Source of the DNA: a virus | Direction: 5' to 3' (one strand) | Length of the DNA stretch: 64,000 bases | Virus record (IMG/VR): IMGVR_UViG_3300028392_000048 | Location: 27,488-91,487 of that record | Shown: one piece after another, positions 1 to 11,696 of the stretch | Numbering within the stretch: position 1 is the first letter of the stretch | Layout: every line of letters begins with the position of its first letter | Made by a program: the position numbers and the translations under genes | The notes under the pieces: generated by a model | What the model saw: the letters and a program-made list of their open reading frames with translations, nothing else | Database searches by the model: none | What the model was told of the DNA's origin: nothing

Positions 1-3000
1 TAAACATTAATTTCAGTTCCTATCTTTGGAGTATAAGGTAGTTTGAAACTATGTGTATTTGCACCAACAGTAATAATATAATCATTAAATGTTGGATCAA
101 ATACATCCCATGCATTTACAGCATACGGTACATCATTCCAACCCTTGCTAGTGTTGAATCCAAGATTACCGACAATTGTTCCGCCGTAATCGATGCCTAG
201 CATTAGTTGATTAAACTCTTTGCCTATTTCGCCAGCTGCTGGATCATAGAAAAATTCAATCCTATCTATAGCATTTAATAACGATATATCTTTTTTGTAA
301 TTTACAACAATAGATGCTAGTGTTGTAGGCGCTGTTTCAAAAGTTATTGTACCAGAGTATTGGGTATATCCGCCTACTACTTTTGAAACAATATTTAAAG
401 TATATAATTCTCGCAGAACAATATTATTGTCTATATAAACTGAAGACTTTCCAACATGTACATTGGGTGCCCATTTTAAAGAATATTGTAGTTTGCTACC
501 TGTTCCAGTAAATGTTTCGGTAACATCCAATGTATTAACGTAATTTGTATATGTTAGTCTATCAAATTTTATGTTTACTGAATTAGTTCTAGCTAATCCG
601 TTACCGATGATAGCTACAATCCTAGCTGCTACACCGCCGGTTGATTGGCCGCCCACTAAACTAACAACAGGAGCAGTTAAATAGCCACTACCTTGTGTTA
701 ATAATAATATTCTATTAATTACCCCGTTAGTAAAAAATGCTTTGGCTGTTGCTCCTGCGCCACTATTACTAGATATTACTACTTCTGGTAAAGTAACATA
801 ACCGGAACCGCCGTCAACTATTTTTAGTTCTGTTACAGAGTAACCAACTGTATCAGCCCAGAATTTCCAAGGATATGTGTTTATAACTGAAGAATTAAAT
901 TTTAATACTTCATTTGCCACCTGAGTTTCTACTGGAACTAATGCATTATTAGAAAATACTGGAGGCAAGTCAAAATCTGTAACAGCAGATTCAGAAATAT
1001 CAGTTGATGTGTAATTGCTAATATATTCTCGAACTTTTGTTTTATAAGGTTTAACTTCAGAAATATAATCTTGGAAATTACTTAAATTATCCACAGGATA
1101 ATAAACAGGTTGTCCTAGATCTCCTACATTGTGTGTGGCACGAACAAAACTTGTTTTAAAGATCCAATCAAGATACAGTTGTTCACTATGCGCATAATGT
1201 ATGCTGCTGAAAAATAATTCTAAATAAGAACTCTTTAACTCGTTAATAAAAATATTATTTTTTAAAGTATTTAAAATTCTTCTTAATTCAGTTGCTGCTT
1301 TAATATCAAATCCAGTATTATCATATATACCAGAATCATAGCCTACAGTAGTTGAACTAGTTTCGTACAAGTTAGAATTTAATTGCAATGTACCATTTTG
1401 TATACCAACTAAACTATAGCTTTGTGTCCAATCAATACTAGAAGAATCAGCATACTTGTATAATAATTCCCAACCACCAGTATTAACAGTTAATACTTTA
1501 ACAAGTTGACCAATTTTTGTTGCTATAGAATTTAAATCTGCATAGGTTGCAACACTAAAATCCGCTGCGGTATACTGACTAGCGGTGAATAATACTTTCC
1601 CAGAAGTATCTGTGTATGATCCGTACCAGTCGGCATAAGTCCAATAATTTTTAACATCGTAACTTTGTGTCTGTGTTCGGGACCATATGCCAACTACTGA
1701 TCTTGTTGTATTATCAATATATGTAGGATCGTAAGAATATATACTCCACACACCATTTGCTGAAATATCGCTAAGAACTAATACACAGTAATCCCTTACA
1801 GAGCAAGTTGTATTATCATCGTATCCATAGCCTGAAGACTCTACAGTTGCTGATATAATTCTACCAGAAGAATCAATTACCGATCTTACAATGGCGCCTT
1901 CGCCTGATCCAGATATCTGAATGTATGGCGGATTTAAATACCCCTTGCCTGAATTTATAATCATAATTCCAGTAATTTTACCGTCTACTATAATTGGAGA
2001 TAAACTTGGTCTCTGGAATAAATTTGCATTTGTATATGATAGTTCTGCTTCGGTGTCCAGAGTGCTATCATACAATCCGTGTATTACTGTAGGATGAATA
2101 TCATACTCTTCTAGTTTGCTAATATCCCGTGTCTTAGTTATTTGATGCTTTAATAAAGAAATATTAGTTAGTTCAACAAATTCTTTTAAAGTTTCAATAC
2201 GATTTACAAACATACTTTGACGTGGACGATTTTCAATACCGTATCTTAGTTTAGGAGGTAATTCTGTATCAGGAACAACTCTTCCGGCAATATCAGATCC
2301 GCAAAGACTGTCAATCCATTTTTGCTCAATAGTATGAGGTAAATCTACAATACTATCGGAGCTAATTAATTTCCACTGACTATGGATATTTCTGTGTATG
2401 CTATCAGTTGTCCAGTATTCTACTGACAATACTGTATTATTTCCTTCTAGGTATTTGTAAGAATTTGATAATGCAAACGAATCTCCACCAATCAATGAAA
2501 GATATGTGTATCCTTCAGAAATTGGAGACGATATCAAATTTGAAACTGATAGCGCCGAAATACGGCGGCCTGTAATAGCCGGCGTCAATCGTCTATTCTT
2601 AACCCAGAAATAATAAACATTAGTAAATTTTTTAGTTATATTATTGTATCGTTGACGTACACTATAAACTTTATTACCATATAAACTTGTACCGCTAATA
2701 CCTAACGCAATTCCTGCAGGAGTATCGGCTTGAGCATCCCATGACTCGGGCAACACCGAAGAAGTAATCCATTCGTAAATATCAATAGTTGCGCCGGGTG
2801 CAAGATTATTCCAAGTATTAGACTTGTAAAGAATATTATTAAAATAAGGATCAATGAATTTTGCAGATCTTAAATCCCACCATAGTTGACCTAATTGATT
2901 TTTTGACCAGTATGTTTGTGTACTAACTGTAACCGATACTGTGCCGTCACTGTGCGAATAAACTGCAGGATCATAAAAAGTTTTATATTTCAATTCTTCA

Positions 3001-6000
3001 TCGGCTGGTCCTGCAATTTTACCTTGTATAGGATCTATTACATCTAGATAAGTTACAAGTTGATCTGTAGATTTATTATATAAAAAAGATTTTTTAAGTT
3101 TTTCAACATCAACTATTTTAGATTGAATATCTTTTCGTGTCCAACTATATACATTTTCAGTTTTTGTGTAAGAATACAATACTCCGGTATTTTCTGAATC
3201 AGTAATTAAGTTTCCGTCAGAATCAGTTGGGGTAAACAACGGTGCGCCAGCAAATATACTATTGTTGCCTACAGAAAATCCTGCTCCAAACGCATCAAGA
3301 TTTTCATCAGGATTAGCTAACGACTCGCCGAACACCCAATTGTTATTGTATCTGTCATAAACATCAATTCTTCCGCTACCAATAATAGATGAAATAATTT
3401 TAGTTGATGCTTTATCAAAGGTTACTGTTCCGCTATCAAACGAAGTTATTTGTGGGCCGGCAGCATTTTCGCTATAGACAACTAATGTATCATAGTTATT
3501 CATAAATGCTGCCAAATTGCCAAAATTACTACCTATATCAGAATAGTGGTCAGTAATATACTGAGGATTTTCATACTGATTAGTTTCAGTGTTCAATGAA
3601 TAGATACTAACTCGTCCATGACGACTTACGTTATCCGGATATGTACTATCAGTAATGGAAATAAATTCTCCATTAGTTGATATTGAGGTACTTTGACCAA
3701 AACTACTGTCTGTTCCTTCTAGTGTTTGAATTAAACTATAAGTATTTTCGTTATTTTTATAGACATAGACTACACCAATCATTATTGTTTCTGAAGGGCT
3801 AATTATTCTAGTTTCTATGGAAGAAACTAACAGGGTAGAACCGTCTTTACTAAATGAAAGCACACTTCCAAAATTAGAGTTGACTTGTTGGCCAGAAATC
3901 GTTCCTGTTAAATCATATTTCCAATTAGTAACAATGAATTGCAAATTACCCTCAGGCGTTTGATCTGGTTTACTAGATAATAATATAGTTGCATCGCTTT
4001 GTATATTATCAATTGTAAATTCTGCCGAGATTATTGAATTTGTAAATGTGACTGTTGTCACAGTTTGTAAGATATCTCTTTCTGAACTAACTAACACATA
4101 GTATTTTCCAGATATATCTACTCCTGATTTTACTACTTGTGTGCCTGGTAAAATACCGTTACCGGTAACAACTGTTGCTTGTGATATAAAATTTAAATTT
4201 ACATTATTATTTTGTGTATCACGAATATAATTTGGAACTCCTGGAATAGAAGCAAAAAATAATTTAGATAATACCGATTTAACTGCTTGTCCACTTGCAA
4301 ATCCAACTCCTCGAACAAGTTGTCCTGCTGATATACCAGCTGTACTAGTTACATGCATTGTTACACCAGAACTTCCAACCGCATCATAAAATGTGCTTGC
4401 CTGTACAGTATCAGTATTAATAAATTTATAAATTGCGCCTTGAGAATCATTTGCACCTGGAGCACTTATCCATAGTACATTATCATTAAGTACAATTGAT
4501 TGGCCAAATTGTTCATTATTGGCCGGCATTGGACTAATAACAGTATCTACTAATGTATAGGTATTATTGATATCTTTTTTGTATAAAGATACAGCACCTT
4601 GTGTAGATAATTCTGAATTATCTGATTGATTACTAACTGGAATGTATAGTATAGATTTCCAATATAACGATTTAGTTGACGGAGTTTGATGAGCAGGTGT
4701 TAATACTATTGCTTCGTAATAAGTGTCAATATACTTTACTATATCTCCAATATTGTATGCATTAGAAGAAACATATTCCCCAACATAAGCTGTAGCAATA
4801 TTTCCAGCGGCTGGAGATCCTGATAAGAACCATTCGCCCGATGGGGATATTGCTAGTACTGTAGCAAGTGTACTAAGTTCATTAACATCAGAATGTGCAG
4901 TAAACGGTGCTTGTATGTATTGTCGACTTATCCAACCAAGTCCTTTGCTAATTCTATCATATATGCTAACACTACCTGTTGCTGTTCCAACCGCAGAAAT
5001 AGTTCCAAGCTGATTTATCGCAGTAGTTTTTCCAAATTTTAAATTGCTCGGGCGAGTTTTTGGTTTGATTGTATTTTTAGAAAATGCCGGTTTATAGGTC
5101 CATACAGCCCACTTGCCCGAAGCATCATTGTCTGTCCATAATAAATCCCCCTGACGCAGATTTTTTGGTAAAATATTATCTATTAAATCAATGTTGGTAG
5201 ATCGTTGTGTTAATAGACCAAATATAACAAGTTGTTGCAAGTGCGTAAAGTGTGCAGGGAAACCTGCAATTTTAGCAGAAACCGTAAACGAATTTAAACT
5301 AACACTAGCTACTTGGAAAAATCCATCAAGCCCTTTTATTTTTTGCGAGTTTGGTAATTCTAAAACAATACCAACATACGACCCAACTTTAAGATTCACT
5401 AGATGTTTGCAAGTTATAGAAAGAGTATTATTAGAATAAGTTGCATTAGTTACTCGCAAGCCTATATCGGTAAATCTGTAGACATTCCAAGTGTTTGACA
5501 CAACAGTATCATCAAATGAACACCAAATGTAATCACCTTCTGTAAACTGTGTAACATCAACCGATACTGTACCGTCTCCTGTTCCTACAGAAGTAGCATT
5601 AAAAATTGTACCAGGATCGTTATTAGATGATCCTATTTGTGTAAAGTTAGTTGCGCCAGGAACTAATATTTTATAGTTAATTCCTGTTTTAATCGAAGCA
5701 ACCGACTGAGATACTAGCTGACTAAGATCTCGTATCCCTAATTTAACATCTAGCAAATTTACATGTCCGGCACTTCTTAAGAAAGAATTGTTACTTTCTT
5801 TAAGCGGAAACGGATTAGAATTATATCCTAACGGTTTTAAGTATACAGAGTTAGCTGGTTGTTGATTAACAAATGTACTAACCGATGAGTTAAATTGTTC
5901 TACTAACAGAGTAGCTTGCGGATTATTTCTATTATAATCTTCTTGATTTAAAATAAATTCAACATTTTCAAATGCATTTGCAGCACCATATTGTCCGACA

Positions 6001-9000
6001 CGAATCGCCCACTCTTCATAAAATACCAAACTTTCAAGATTATCAGAACTTAACACATCAAATAATTTGTTAAGGACATTTTGTGTTCCCTTTTCTCGAA
6101 TCATTCCTTGATAGAATTTAAATTCGCTTACATCATCTTGAATAATATTATCAAGATACTGGCGTTTTTGATAGCCGATCAAATGATGAGCCATCGATTG
6201 TTGGTCAGTATTAAAACTATCAACTTCAAGATTATAAAAATCTGTAAATTGAGTTGCAACGTTTGTCCAATTTGGTAAAATCTGGCTTGATGGCTTTTTA
6301 GGTAATAAGGTCCAGTCGCTTGCTGAAAATACTGCAGTTCCTCCTAATAGCTTAGGAGCACTATAATAGTATCCTTGATGGTTAACAATATCACCAATTG
6401 AATAGTCTTGATAAGGTTCCCATAATTTTATTGCTGCTGAGTCAAATATGAACCCTGGTATGTCAAGGCCGCCGTACCAATCAGTAGTAACATATCCGGA
6501 AACTTTTAATCGTTCCTGTCTATATCCACTAGCAGGACTGTAAATTATATCGTTAAATATTGTTTTATTGTTTACAACAATAATATGTTCGTTTTGAACT
6601 AGGTAAAAACTTGCACCAAAAATTCCATCTGTGGTACGAGGACTATAAGTTACAGTGTTCTCTTGTCGGTAACTATCTATATGAGCTATTTCAAAGGGGG
6701 TTCCGTCAACTTTAAAAATTTCATAAGGATTAAAATTACTAGTAATGCTATCCACTACAGCCAAGTCAGTGACAAAAGTTATACCATTTGCGCTAGGACT
6801 TAAACTAATTACACTACTACCAACATTACTCAAACCTGGTAATATTGACCATTTTGTATAATCAAAAGTAGTTGCAGGCGCAATATTGAATAATGCGCTA
6901 TAGTAGTCGCCATCGTATCTTACAATTGTGCCGTATGTATAAGGTTGCGATGCAGACCAATCACTCCATTTATCTTGTTCAGTACTCCAAGTTTGAGTTG
7001 ACCAGAACATAAATTCTTTTGCACTAGTTTCCCAGTTAGCAACTGCTGAAAGATTTCTATTAAAGTCATCAAATAAGAATCCTTGATCTTTTAAATATTC
7101 TCCGTATCCTAATAAGAAATCAACAACATCTTGTAGTTTTGTAATTAAAGTTCCGTACGGTGCAACATTAACAGATGATCGATCCCATGAATTTTTTAAT
7201 TTGGCCGATACCCCGCCCGACATTGGCAAGTCAGGCAATGCAACAAAATAATCTGAATTAAATGTGTTAGATGAAACATGTGTAACTGTTGTTCTATAGT
7301 AAACATTATCAGATTTTACTACATGACCGGTTGCATATTGTTGACCTGCGGTCCATGTTGAATAGTTTTCAGATATACCACCTACATTTATTGTAACTCC
7401 AACATTGTTAGGGCTATAATAATTAAAATAAGGTTGTGTTATACTATAACCTTTAATTTCAAAACCTGTAGATAGCTTTGTGATAATAACACCACTATAG
7501 TTTAATTTTTTTATACTACTGGATTTATTTAGAAATATCTTATAGTCATCGGTTGGGACAAAAACATTACCAGAACTGGTTGGTGTTTTAGATTCTAATA
7601 ACAAATTAAATTGACCTTGATTAGAAAACGCACCCATGCGATAACTTAACTGAGGTAACATTGATCTTAAATCAGATTGATAAGAATTATAATTTGCAAG
7701 ATTATTACTAAAAATATAATTGAATATTAAATCAACCGAATAATTTATAAGTCCAGCTGTTTGTTCCCTAGACTTACTTGAATATATACTTGGCAAAATA
7801 ATATCTGCAGGTGTTATACGTAAACCAGTTGCGGTATATATTAATTGGCCTGCAAGGTTTCGTTTAATGCGAGATCTGTCTAACAAAATTCCGAACGTTT
7901 TTGCAGGAAATAATAAAATACTAGAAATTAAAACACTAAACGGATAGTGACTACTTCTTGACCACGCTGTTTCAACTGGACTGCCGTCTCCGAACACAAA
8001 GTTATTATCTATGTTTGGATTTAACGAACCTCCGGCAATTCCCGAATCTAACGGACTAATAAGATTTCCAGAATCATCAACCGGTATGTGATTTAATATA
8101 AAAGGCTTTGCATATTTTTTAGAATACATTGCCGATTGATTTGGTATACGAATTGTGCCGTTTGCAATATCTTGCCATAATGGTAAATTATTGCTAGTAT
8201 AAGGTGCTGGTCCGTAAACATCTTGCCACCAACTAGGTTCGATAGTAAATCCAAGCATTTCCCACGGACAGATATTAGGACGATCGGTATCTAACAAATA
8301 TCTATAAACTCCTCTCCAGTAACCTGGAAGACTAGTAGAAGCATCGGGCGCATAGTTTAACGAGTAATTATACGTAAATGAATTTGCTCGGTCATAATTT
8401 AAAGGAGTAGTTAAATCTTTTCCTATTAAGTTAGTCCATTTGTAAAAATTAGGAGCTAATACTTGATTAAATTCAGATAATGTATAATCTGTATTTCTGT
8501 TATAACTAGGAATAACGTCAGATATATCAAAGATATCAGTATTGTATTTTACTTTAATGTTATTAAAAATTCTTTTTTCTAACTCTAGCAACAAATCATC
8601 TCGATAATCGCCGTATGCTAAAACAATACTGCCATCGTGTCCTTGAATTACTGTTTGGGGATTAACTAATGTTGTATCGGTATAAATCTGTGGAATAAAT
8701 GATGGATACATTCCTAGCTTAGTAGGAGTTGCTGGTACAAAGCATCCGTCGGTACTATCGTACTCGTAGGTAGTAATAGTGTCGCCATTTTTAAGATTAA
8801 CCCGATCAGCAATAATAACAAAACTTTGATTACTAAACGAATAATCTTGTTCATTTATCAATTGTGTACCATTTAAATATACACCAACTGCTTTGTTACT
8901 TAATTTGTCTAAAGTGAAAACTGTGCTTAAAGGGTATTTTTTAATTCGATAATCTACTACTGAAAGATCAGAAACTATGCATGCACCGTAGGGCACCATA

Positions 9001-11696
9001 TCACTAAAATAATATGGAGCAGTATTTGGTTTGTTTGCATTTATTTTTTCTAAAACTAAATTTGTTATAGTTATAGGGTCGCCATCTTTTCCTAAGTTAC
9101 TAGCTGTATCAATAAAAACTCGTTTAAAATTATTATAATCATCTCGAGATTGTTGAATTGCTTTTATAATGTTATTAGTTTCTGATGTAACATGATATAT
9201 GCCTAGACTTAGTGGGCCGCTATGTTGGACAAATCGTGTTCCATAACGAGTTATATTTCCTAAATCTCTTAATGTACTATTGCCTGGAAAAACTCCTGTA
9301 AATCCTGGCAAATTGTCTACAATAGTTCCAACGTGATCAATAACTTCACCTAGTGTAAAGTTAAGCATATTATCGTTTAACGGATTATTTTGTAAATTAA
9401 GCGGAACCTCGTAGTATCCGTTAGCATTAATAGGCTGAGAAGAAAATGCTCTTACAGTAAGAACATCTGTTAAACTAATAGGTGTAGTTAAAACAATTCG
9501 TTTGTAAGGAGTTGAATTAACTAAATTCCAATTAGAGCTAGATAGTCGATGGCCATTAACATATACTTTGACTACTAAATCTTCTAATTTATTATGATTA
9601 TCAAATATATCTAACTGAAAAGATTTAGTTAATCCGGAATTTTTATAAATTCTAACAGCTGCTTGAACATTTTCAGTAGTACAGGTTTGCCAGCCATTTT
9701 TATAAATTGTATTGCCGCCGTAGTTTAAAGAAGACAAGTATCCAACATTTATGTTTTGCGATATTAATCCTAATTCTTTTTTATATTCAAAAGCATCATT
9801 TGCAAGGTCAAAGTTAAAAACAATATCCCCAATGTTATTCACATTTTGATAACTTAATGGGAATCCTAATTTAGAGTCTGTTTGTCCTGTTCCTATTTTA
9901 TAAGAAAAAATCTTAGAACCTTTAAATGTAGTTCCTGTGTAAACAGACTCATCTCCAAAACTTGTTCCACTATCATCAACAATATCAAATAACGGTGGTT
10001 GATTTACTTTTAATTTCTGTTGTGCTTGTATCCAAGAACTACCGTTAAACCAAAACATCTGACTTTGATATTTTCCTTGTCTAACTAACACTACTTGATT
10101 TAACTCAGGTGATGCAATTTCAACCAAGTGAAGTTGTTTACTGCCCGACGGTGAATTATCAGTAGGTGCAACATGTTTTACATCAATATATTCTACTCGA
10201 TAAATTTTATTTTGCACTAACGGATCAGGGTCGCCTGTAAATAAAACTAGCATACCATCCGATAATGGTATAGAAACCGACGGATTGCCTGTAGGTGCTT
10301 GGTAACTTGTTGTGCCTTCGATGGCTGTAAAAACAGGCAATGCATGTTTATTCAATGCAGTATTACCAGTAGTATCATCAAAGATGTCAATGTCAAAAAT
10401 TGCGGTTGTACCAAAATTAAACAATCGAATATCTGCTTCAAATTCAATAATAGGACGAACAGCACGAAGAGTTTGATCTAAGCCAACAGTAGTGTTATTG
10501 TACAATGCACTTGCGGTAATAACATCTTTATGGAACCATCTGTTATATCGACTCCAAGGGTTGTGATCTCGACTAGAGCGATTAATTGTTATATAATCTA
10601 CTTCGCTAGCATAACTTGTGGCATCTTCCCATGGTGCTTTATCAAAAGGAGTTGAATCAAAAGGTATTGATTCATCCACCGACCATGGACTGATAACTTC
10701 TAATACAGATGCTGGAACTAGTATAATAGATTTACCAACACCTTCAACATAATATTGATCTACAGCATAACTTGCCGGTTGTACGTTGCCACCAAATGCA
10801 ATTTTCATGCCGTTACTTAATAAAGTGCCATCGCTTAATGTAACTGATTTTTTACCTAGAATTTCTAAAGTAACATCAATATTTGTATTTTCATCTATTG
10901 ATAATATTTGAATCACGCCACCGGATGTTATATCAGTTTCGCTTTGATAATATAAAATGCTTGGAGCATCTTCTGGTATAGAAATTGTAATAGTTCCAGA
11001 TTCAACTGCATAATTGTCCACAGCATTTAAACGCTGATAGCGATTTAAAGATCCAGTACTTCTAGTTGTTTTAAAACTAAATGGATTGCCAGGACTGTCA
11101 ATATCAAATTTGTATGTTTTACCCCTATAGAGTATTAAGTCAGGATTAGGAGTTGAACCGTCTGGTGTAAAAACATATTGATTGTTGGATCCTTCTGTTT
11201 GTAACTTAACAGTATATGTTGTACTAATAACATTCTGAGGACCGTAAATTGTAATTGTGTCAGGACCGTAAGGCAACCAGTAATAATTTTGAAAATTAAC
11301 AAATTTATCCCAATCAATATGGGGGTCCCAGCTGTAAAATTCTTGTTTGTTTAATCTTGCATGATTAGAAGTATTGCCGCCAAAAATACTAATTTGATTT
11401 ATATAATCAATATAGTCTTTAAAAAATGCAATATTATCCGATGAATCTTTAATTACAAGTCCCGGTTCTAACTGATAGTTTTGTCTAATCTGATTTGCAG
11501 ATTTAAGATAAACATCATTACCAGTACTTGCTTTTGCATTTTCTCTACCAATATAACCTTTAATTTTTGTAAGCGTACCAGGTTGAAATAATTGATCTAT
11601 AGTGCTTTGTAAGAATTTCTTGTTTGCAGGAGTTTGATAAAAACTTGGCAATAAATTTGCGCTAAGACCTTTTTTACCATTGATATTTGTTGCCAT
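1..11696 (-). CDS. Giant virion structural protein at the gp7 position (3' end outside window)
   Basis: The minus frame stays open from the ATG at 11696 to the left edge, at least 3,898 codons, so the gene is incomplete in this window. Its ATG overlaps the stop of the gp6-like gene (TAATG), and it follows gp6 where T4 has gp7, so a baseplate-wedge or baseplate-attached role is inferred from order. The N-terminus (MATNINGKKGLSANLLPSFY, then motifs like DWDKFVNFQNYYWLPYGP) resembles very large structural proteins of marine T4-like phages. By eye it holds four CBM5/12-like modules (about residues 1447-1487, 1575-1619, 1749-1795, 2299-2352), FG-GAP-like propeller repeats (about 2210-2850), and GxGY-type repeats near residue 3250 and near the edge (about 3620-3700). 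T4 gp7 is only about 1,030 residues. Short plus-strand ORFs inside it are shadows. Confidence 0.8.
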   Translation of the reverse strand, partial: MATNINGKKGLSANLLPSFYQTPANKKFLQSTIDQLFQPGTLTKIKGYIGRENAKASTGNDVYLKSANQIRQNYQLEPGLVIKDSSDNIAFFKDYIDYINQISIFGGNTSNHARLNKQEFYSWDPHIDWDKFVNFQNYYWLPYGPDTITIYGPQNVISTTYTVKLQTEGSNNQYVFTPDGSTPNPDLILYRGKTYKFDIDSPGNPFSFKTTRSTGSLNRYQRLNAVDNYAVESGTITISIPEDAPSILYYQSETDITSGGVIQILSIDENTNIDVTLEILGKKSVTLSDGTLLSNGMKIAFGGNVQPASYAVDQYYVEGVGKSIILVPASVLEVISPWSVDESIPFDSTPFDKAPWEDATSYASEVDYITINRSSRDHNPWSRYNRWFHKDVITASALYNNTTVGLDQTLRAVRPIIEFEADIRLFNFGTTAIFDIDIFDDTTGNTALNKHALPVFTAIEGTTSYQAPTGNPSVSIPLSDGMLVLFTGDPDPLVQNKIYRVEYIDVKHVAPTDNSPSGSKQLHLVEIASPELNQVVLVRQGKYQSQMFWFNGSSWIQAQQKLKVNQPPLFDIVDDSGTSFGDESVYTGTTFKGSKIFSYKIGTGQTDSKLGFPLSYQNVNNIGDIVFNFDLANDAFEYKKELGLISQNINVGYLSSLNYGGNTIYKNGWQTCTTENVQAAVRIYKNSGLTKSFQLDIFDNHNKLEDLVVKVYVNGHRLSSSNWNLVNSTPYKRIVLTTPISLTDVLTVRAFSSQPINANGYYEVPLNLQNNPLNDNMLNFTLGEVIDHVGTIVDNLPGFTGVFPGNSTLRDLGNITRYGTRFVQHSGPLSLGIYHVTSETNNIIKAIQQSRDDYNNFKRVFIDTASNLGKDGDPITITNLVLEKINANKPNTAPYYFSDMVPYGACIVSDLSVVDYRIKKYPLSTVFTLDKLSNKAVGVYLNGTQLINEQDYSFSNQSFVIIADRVNLKNGDTITTYEYDSTDGCFVPATPTKLGMYPSFIPQIYTDTTLVNPQTVIQGHDGSIVLAYGDYRDDLLLELEKRIFNNIKVKYNTDIFDISDVIPSYNRNTDYTLSEFNQVLAPNFYKWTNLIGKDLTTPLNYDRANSFTYNYSLNYAPDASTSLPGYWRGVYRYLLDTDRPNICPWEMLGFTIEPSWWQDVYGPAPYTSNNLPLWQDIANGTIRIPNQSAMYSKKYAKPFILNHIPVDDSGNLISPLDSGIAGGSLNPNIDNNFVFGDGSPVETAWSRSSHYPFSVLISSILLFPAKTFGILLDRSRIKRNLAGQLIYTATGLRITPADIILPSIYSSKSREQTAGLINYSVDLIFNYIFSNNLANYNSYQSDLRSMLPQLSYRMGAFSNQGQFNLLLESKTPTSSGNVFVPTDDYKIFLNKSSSIKKLNYSGVIITKLSTGFEIKGYSITQPYFNYYSPNNVGVTINVGGISENYSTWTAGQQYATGHVVKSDNVYYRTTVTHVSSNTFNSDYFVALPDLPMSGGVSAKLKNSWDRSSVNVAPYGTLITKLQDVVDFLLGYGEYLKDQGFLFDDFNRNLSAVANWETSAKEFMFWSTQTWSTEQDKWSDWSASQPYTYGTIVRYDGDYYSALFNIAPATTFDYTKWSILPGLSNVGSSVISLSPSANGITFVTDLAVVDSITSNFNPYEIFKVDGTPFEIAHIDSYRQENTVTYSPRTTDGIFGASFYLVQNEHIIVVNNKTIFNDIIYSPASGYRQERLKVSGYVTTDWYGGLDIPGFIFDSAAIKLWEPYQDYSIGDIVNHQGYYYSAPKLLGGTAVFSASDWTLLPKKPSSQILPNWTNVATQFTDFYNLEVDSFNTDQQSMAHHLIGYQKRQYLDNIIQDDVSEFKFYQGMIREKGTQNVLNKLFDVLSSDNLESLVFYEEWAIRVGQYGAANAFENVEFILNQEDYNRNNPQATLLVEQFNSSVSTFVNQQPANSVYLKPLGYNSNPFPLKESNNSFLRSAGHVNLLDVKLGIRDLSQLVSQSVASIKTGINYKILVPGATNFTQIGSSNNDPGTIFNATSVGTGDGTVSVDVTQFTEGDYIWCSFDDTVVSNTWNVYRFTDIGLRVTNATYSNNTLSITCKHLVNLKVGSYVGIVLELPNSQKIKGLDGFFQVASVSLNSFTVSAKIAGFPAHFTHLQQLVIFGLLTQRSTNIDLIDNILPKNLRQGDLLWTDNDASGKWAVWTYKPAFSKNTIKPKTRPSNLKFGKTTAINQLGTISAVGTATGSVSIYDRISKGLGWISRQYIQAPFTAHSDVNELSTLATVLAISPSGEWFLSGSPAAGNIATAYVGEYVSSNAYNIGDIVKYIDTYYEAIVLTPAHQTPSTKSLYWKSILYIPVSNQSDNSELSTQGAVSLYKKDINNTYTLVDTVISPMPANNEQFGQSIVLNDNVLWISAPGANDSQGAIYKFINTDTVQASTFYDAVGSSGVTMHVTSTAGISAGQLVRGVGFASGQAVKSVLSKLFFASIPGVPNYIRDTQNNNVNLNFISQATVVTGNGILPGTQVVKSGVDISGKYYVLVSSERDILQTVTTVTFTNSIISAEFTIDNIQSDATILLSSKPDQTPEGNLQFIVTNWKYDLTGTISGQQVNSNFGSVLSFSKDGSTLLVSSIETRIISPSETIMIGVVYVYKNNENTYSLIQTLEGTDSSFGQSTSISTNGEFISITDSTYPDNVSRHGRVSIYSLNTETNQYENPQYITDHYSDIGSNFGNLAAFMNNYDTLVVYSENAAGPQITSFDSGTVTFDKASTKIISSIIGSGRIDVYDRYNNNWVFGESLANPDENLDAFGAGFSVGNNSIFAGAPLFTPTDSDGNLITDSENTGVLYSYTKTENVYSWTRKDIQSKIVDVEKLKKSFLYNKSTDQLVTYLDVIDPIQGKIAGPADEELKYKTFYDPAVYSHSDGTVSVTVSTQTYWSKNQLGQLWWDLRSAKFIDPYFNNILYKSNTWNNLAPGATIDIYEWITSSVLPESWDAQADTPAGIALGISGTSLYGNKVYSVRQRYNNITKKFTNVYYFWVKNRRLTPAITGRRISALSVSNLISSPISEGYTYLSLIGGDSFALSNSYKYLEGNNTVLSVEYWTTDSIHRNIHSQWKLISSDSIVDLPHTIEQKWIDSLCGSDIAGRVVPDTELPPKLRYGIENRPRQSMFVNRIETLKEFVELTNISLLKHQITKTRDISKLEEYDIHPTVIHGLYDSTLDTEAELSYTNANLFQRPSLSPIIVDGKITGIMIINSGKGYLNPPYIQISGSGEGAIVRSVIDSSGRIISATVESSGYGYDDNTTCSVRDYCVLVLSDISANGVWSIYSYDPTYIDNTTRSVVGIWSRTQTQSYDVKNYWTYADWYGSYTDTSGKVLFTASQYTAADFSVATYADLNSIATKIGQLVKVLTVNTGGWELLYKYADSSSIDWTQSYSLVGIQNGTLQLNSNLYETSSTTVGYDSGIYDNTGFDIKAATELRRILNTLKNNIFINELKSSYLELFFSSIHYAHSEQLYLDWIFKTSFVRATHNVGDLGQPVYYPVDNLSNFQDYISEVKPYKTKVREYISNYTSTDISESAVTDFDLPPVFSNNALVPVETQVANEVLKFNSSVINTYPWKFWADTVGYSVTELKIVDGGSGYVTLPEVVISSNSGAGATAKAFFTNGVINRILLLTQGSGYLTAPVVSLVGGQSTGGVAARIVAIIGNGLARTNSVNIKFDRLTYTNYVNTLDVTETFTGTGSKLQYSLKWAPNVHVGKSSVYIDNNIVLRELYTLNIVSKVVGGYTQYSGTITFETAPTTLASIVVNYKKDISLLNAIDRIEFFYDPAAGEIGKEFNQLMLGIDYGGTIVGNLGFNTSKGWNDVPYAVNAWDVFDPTFNDYIITVGANTHSFKLPYTPKIGTEINV

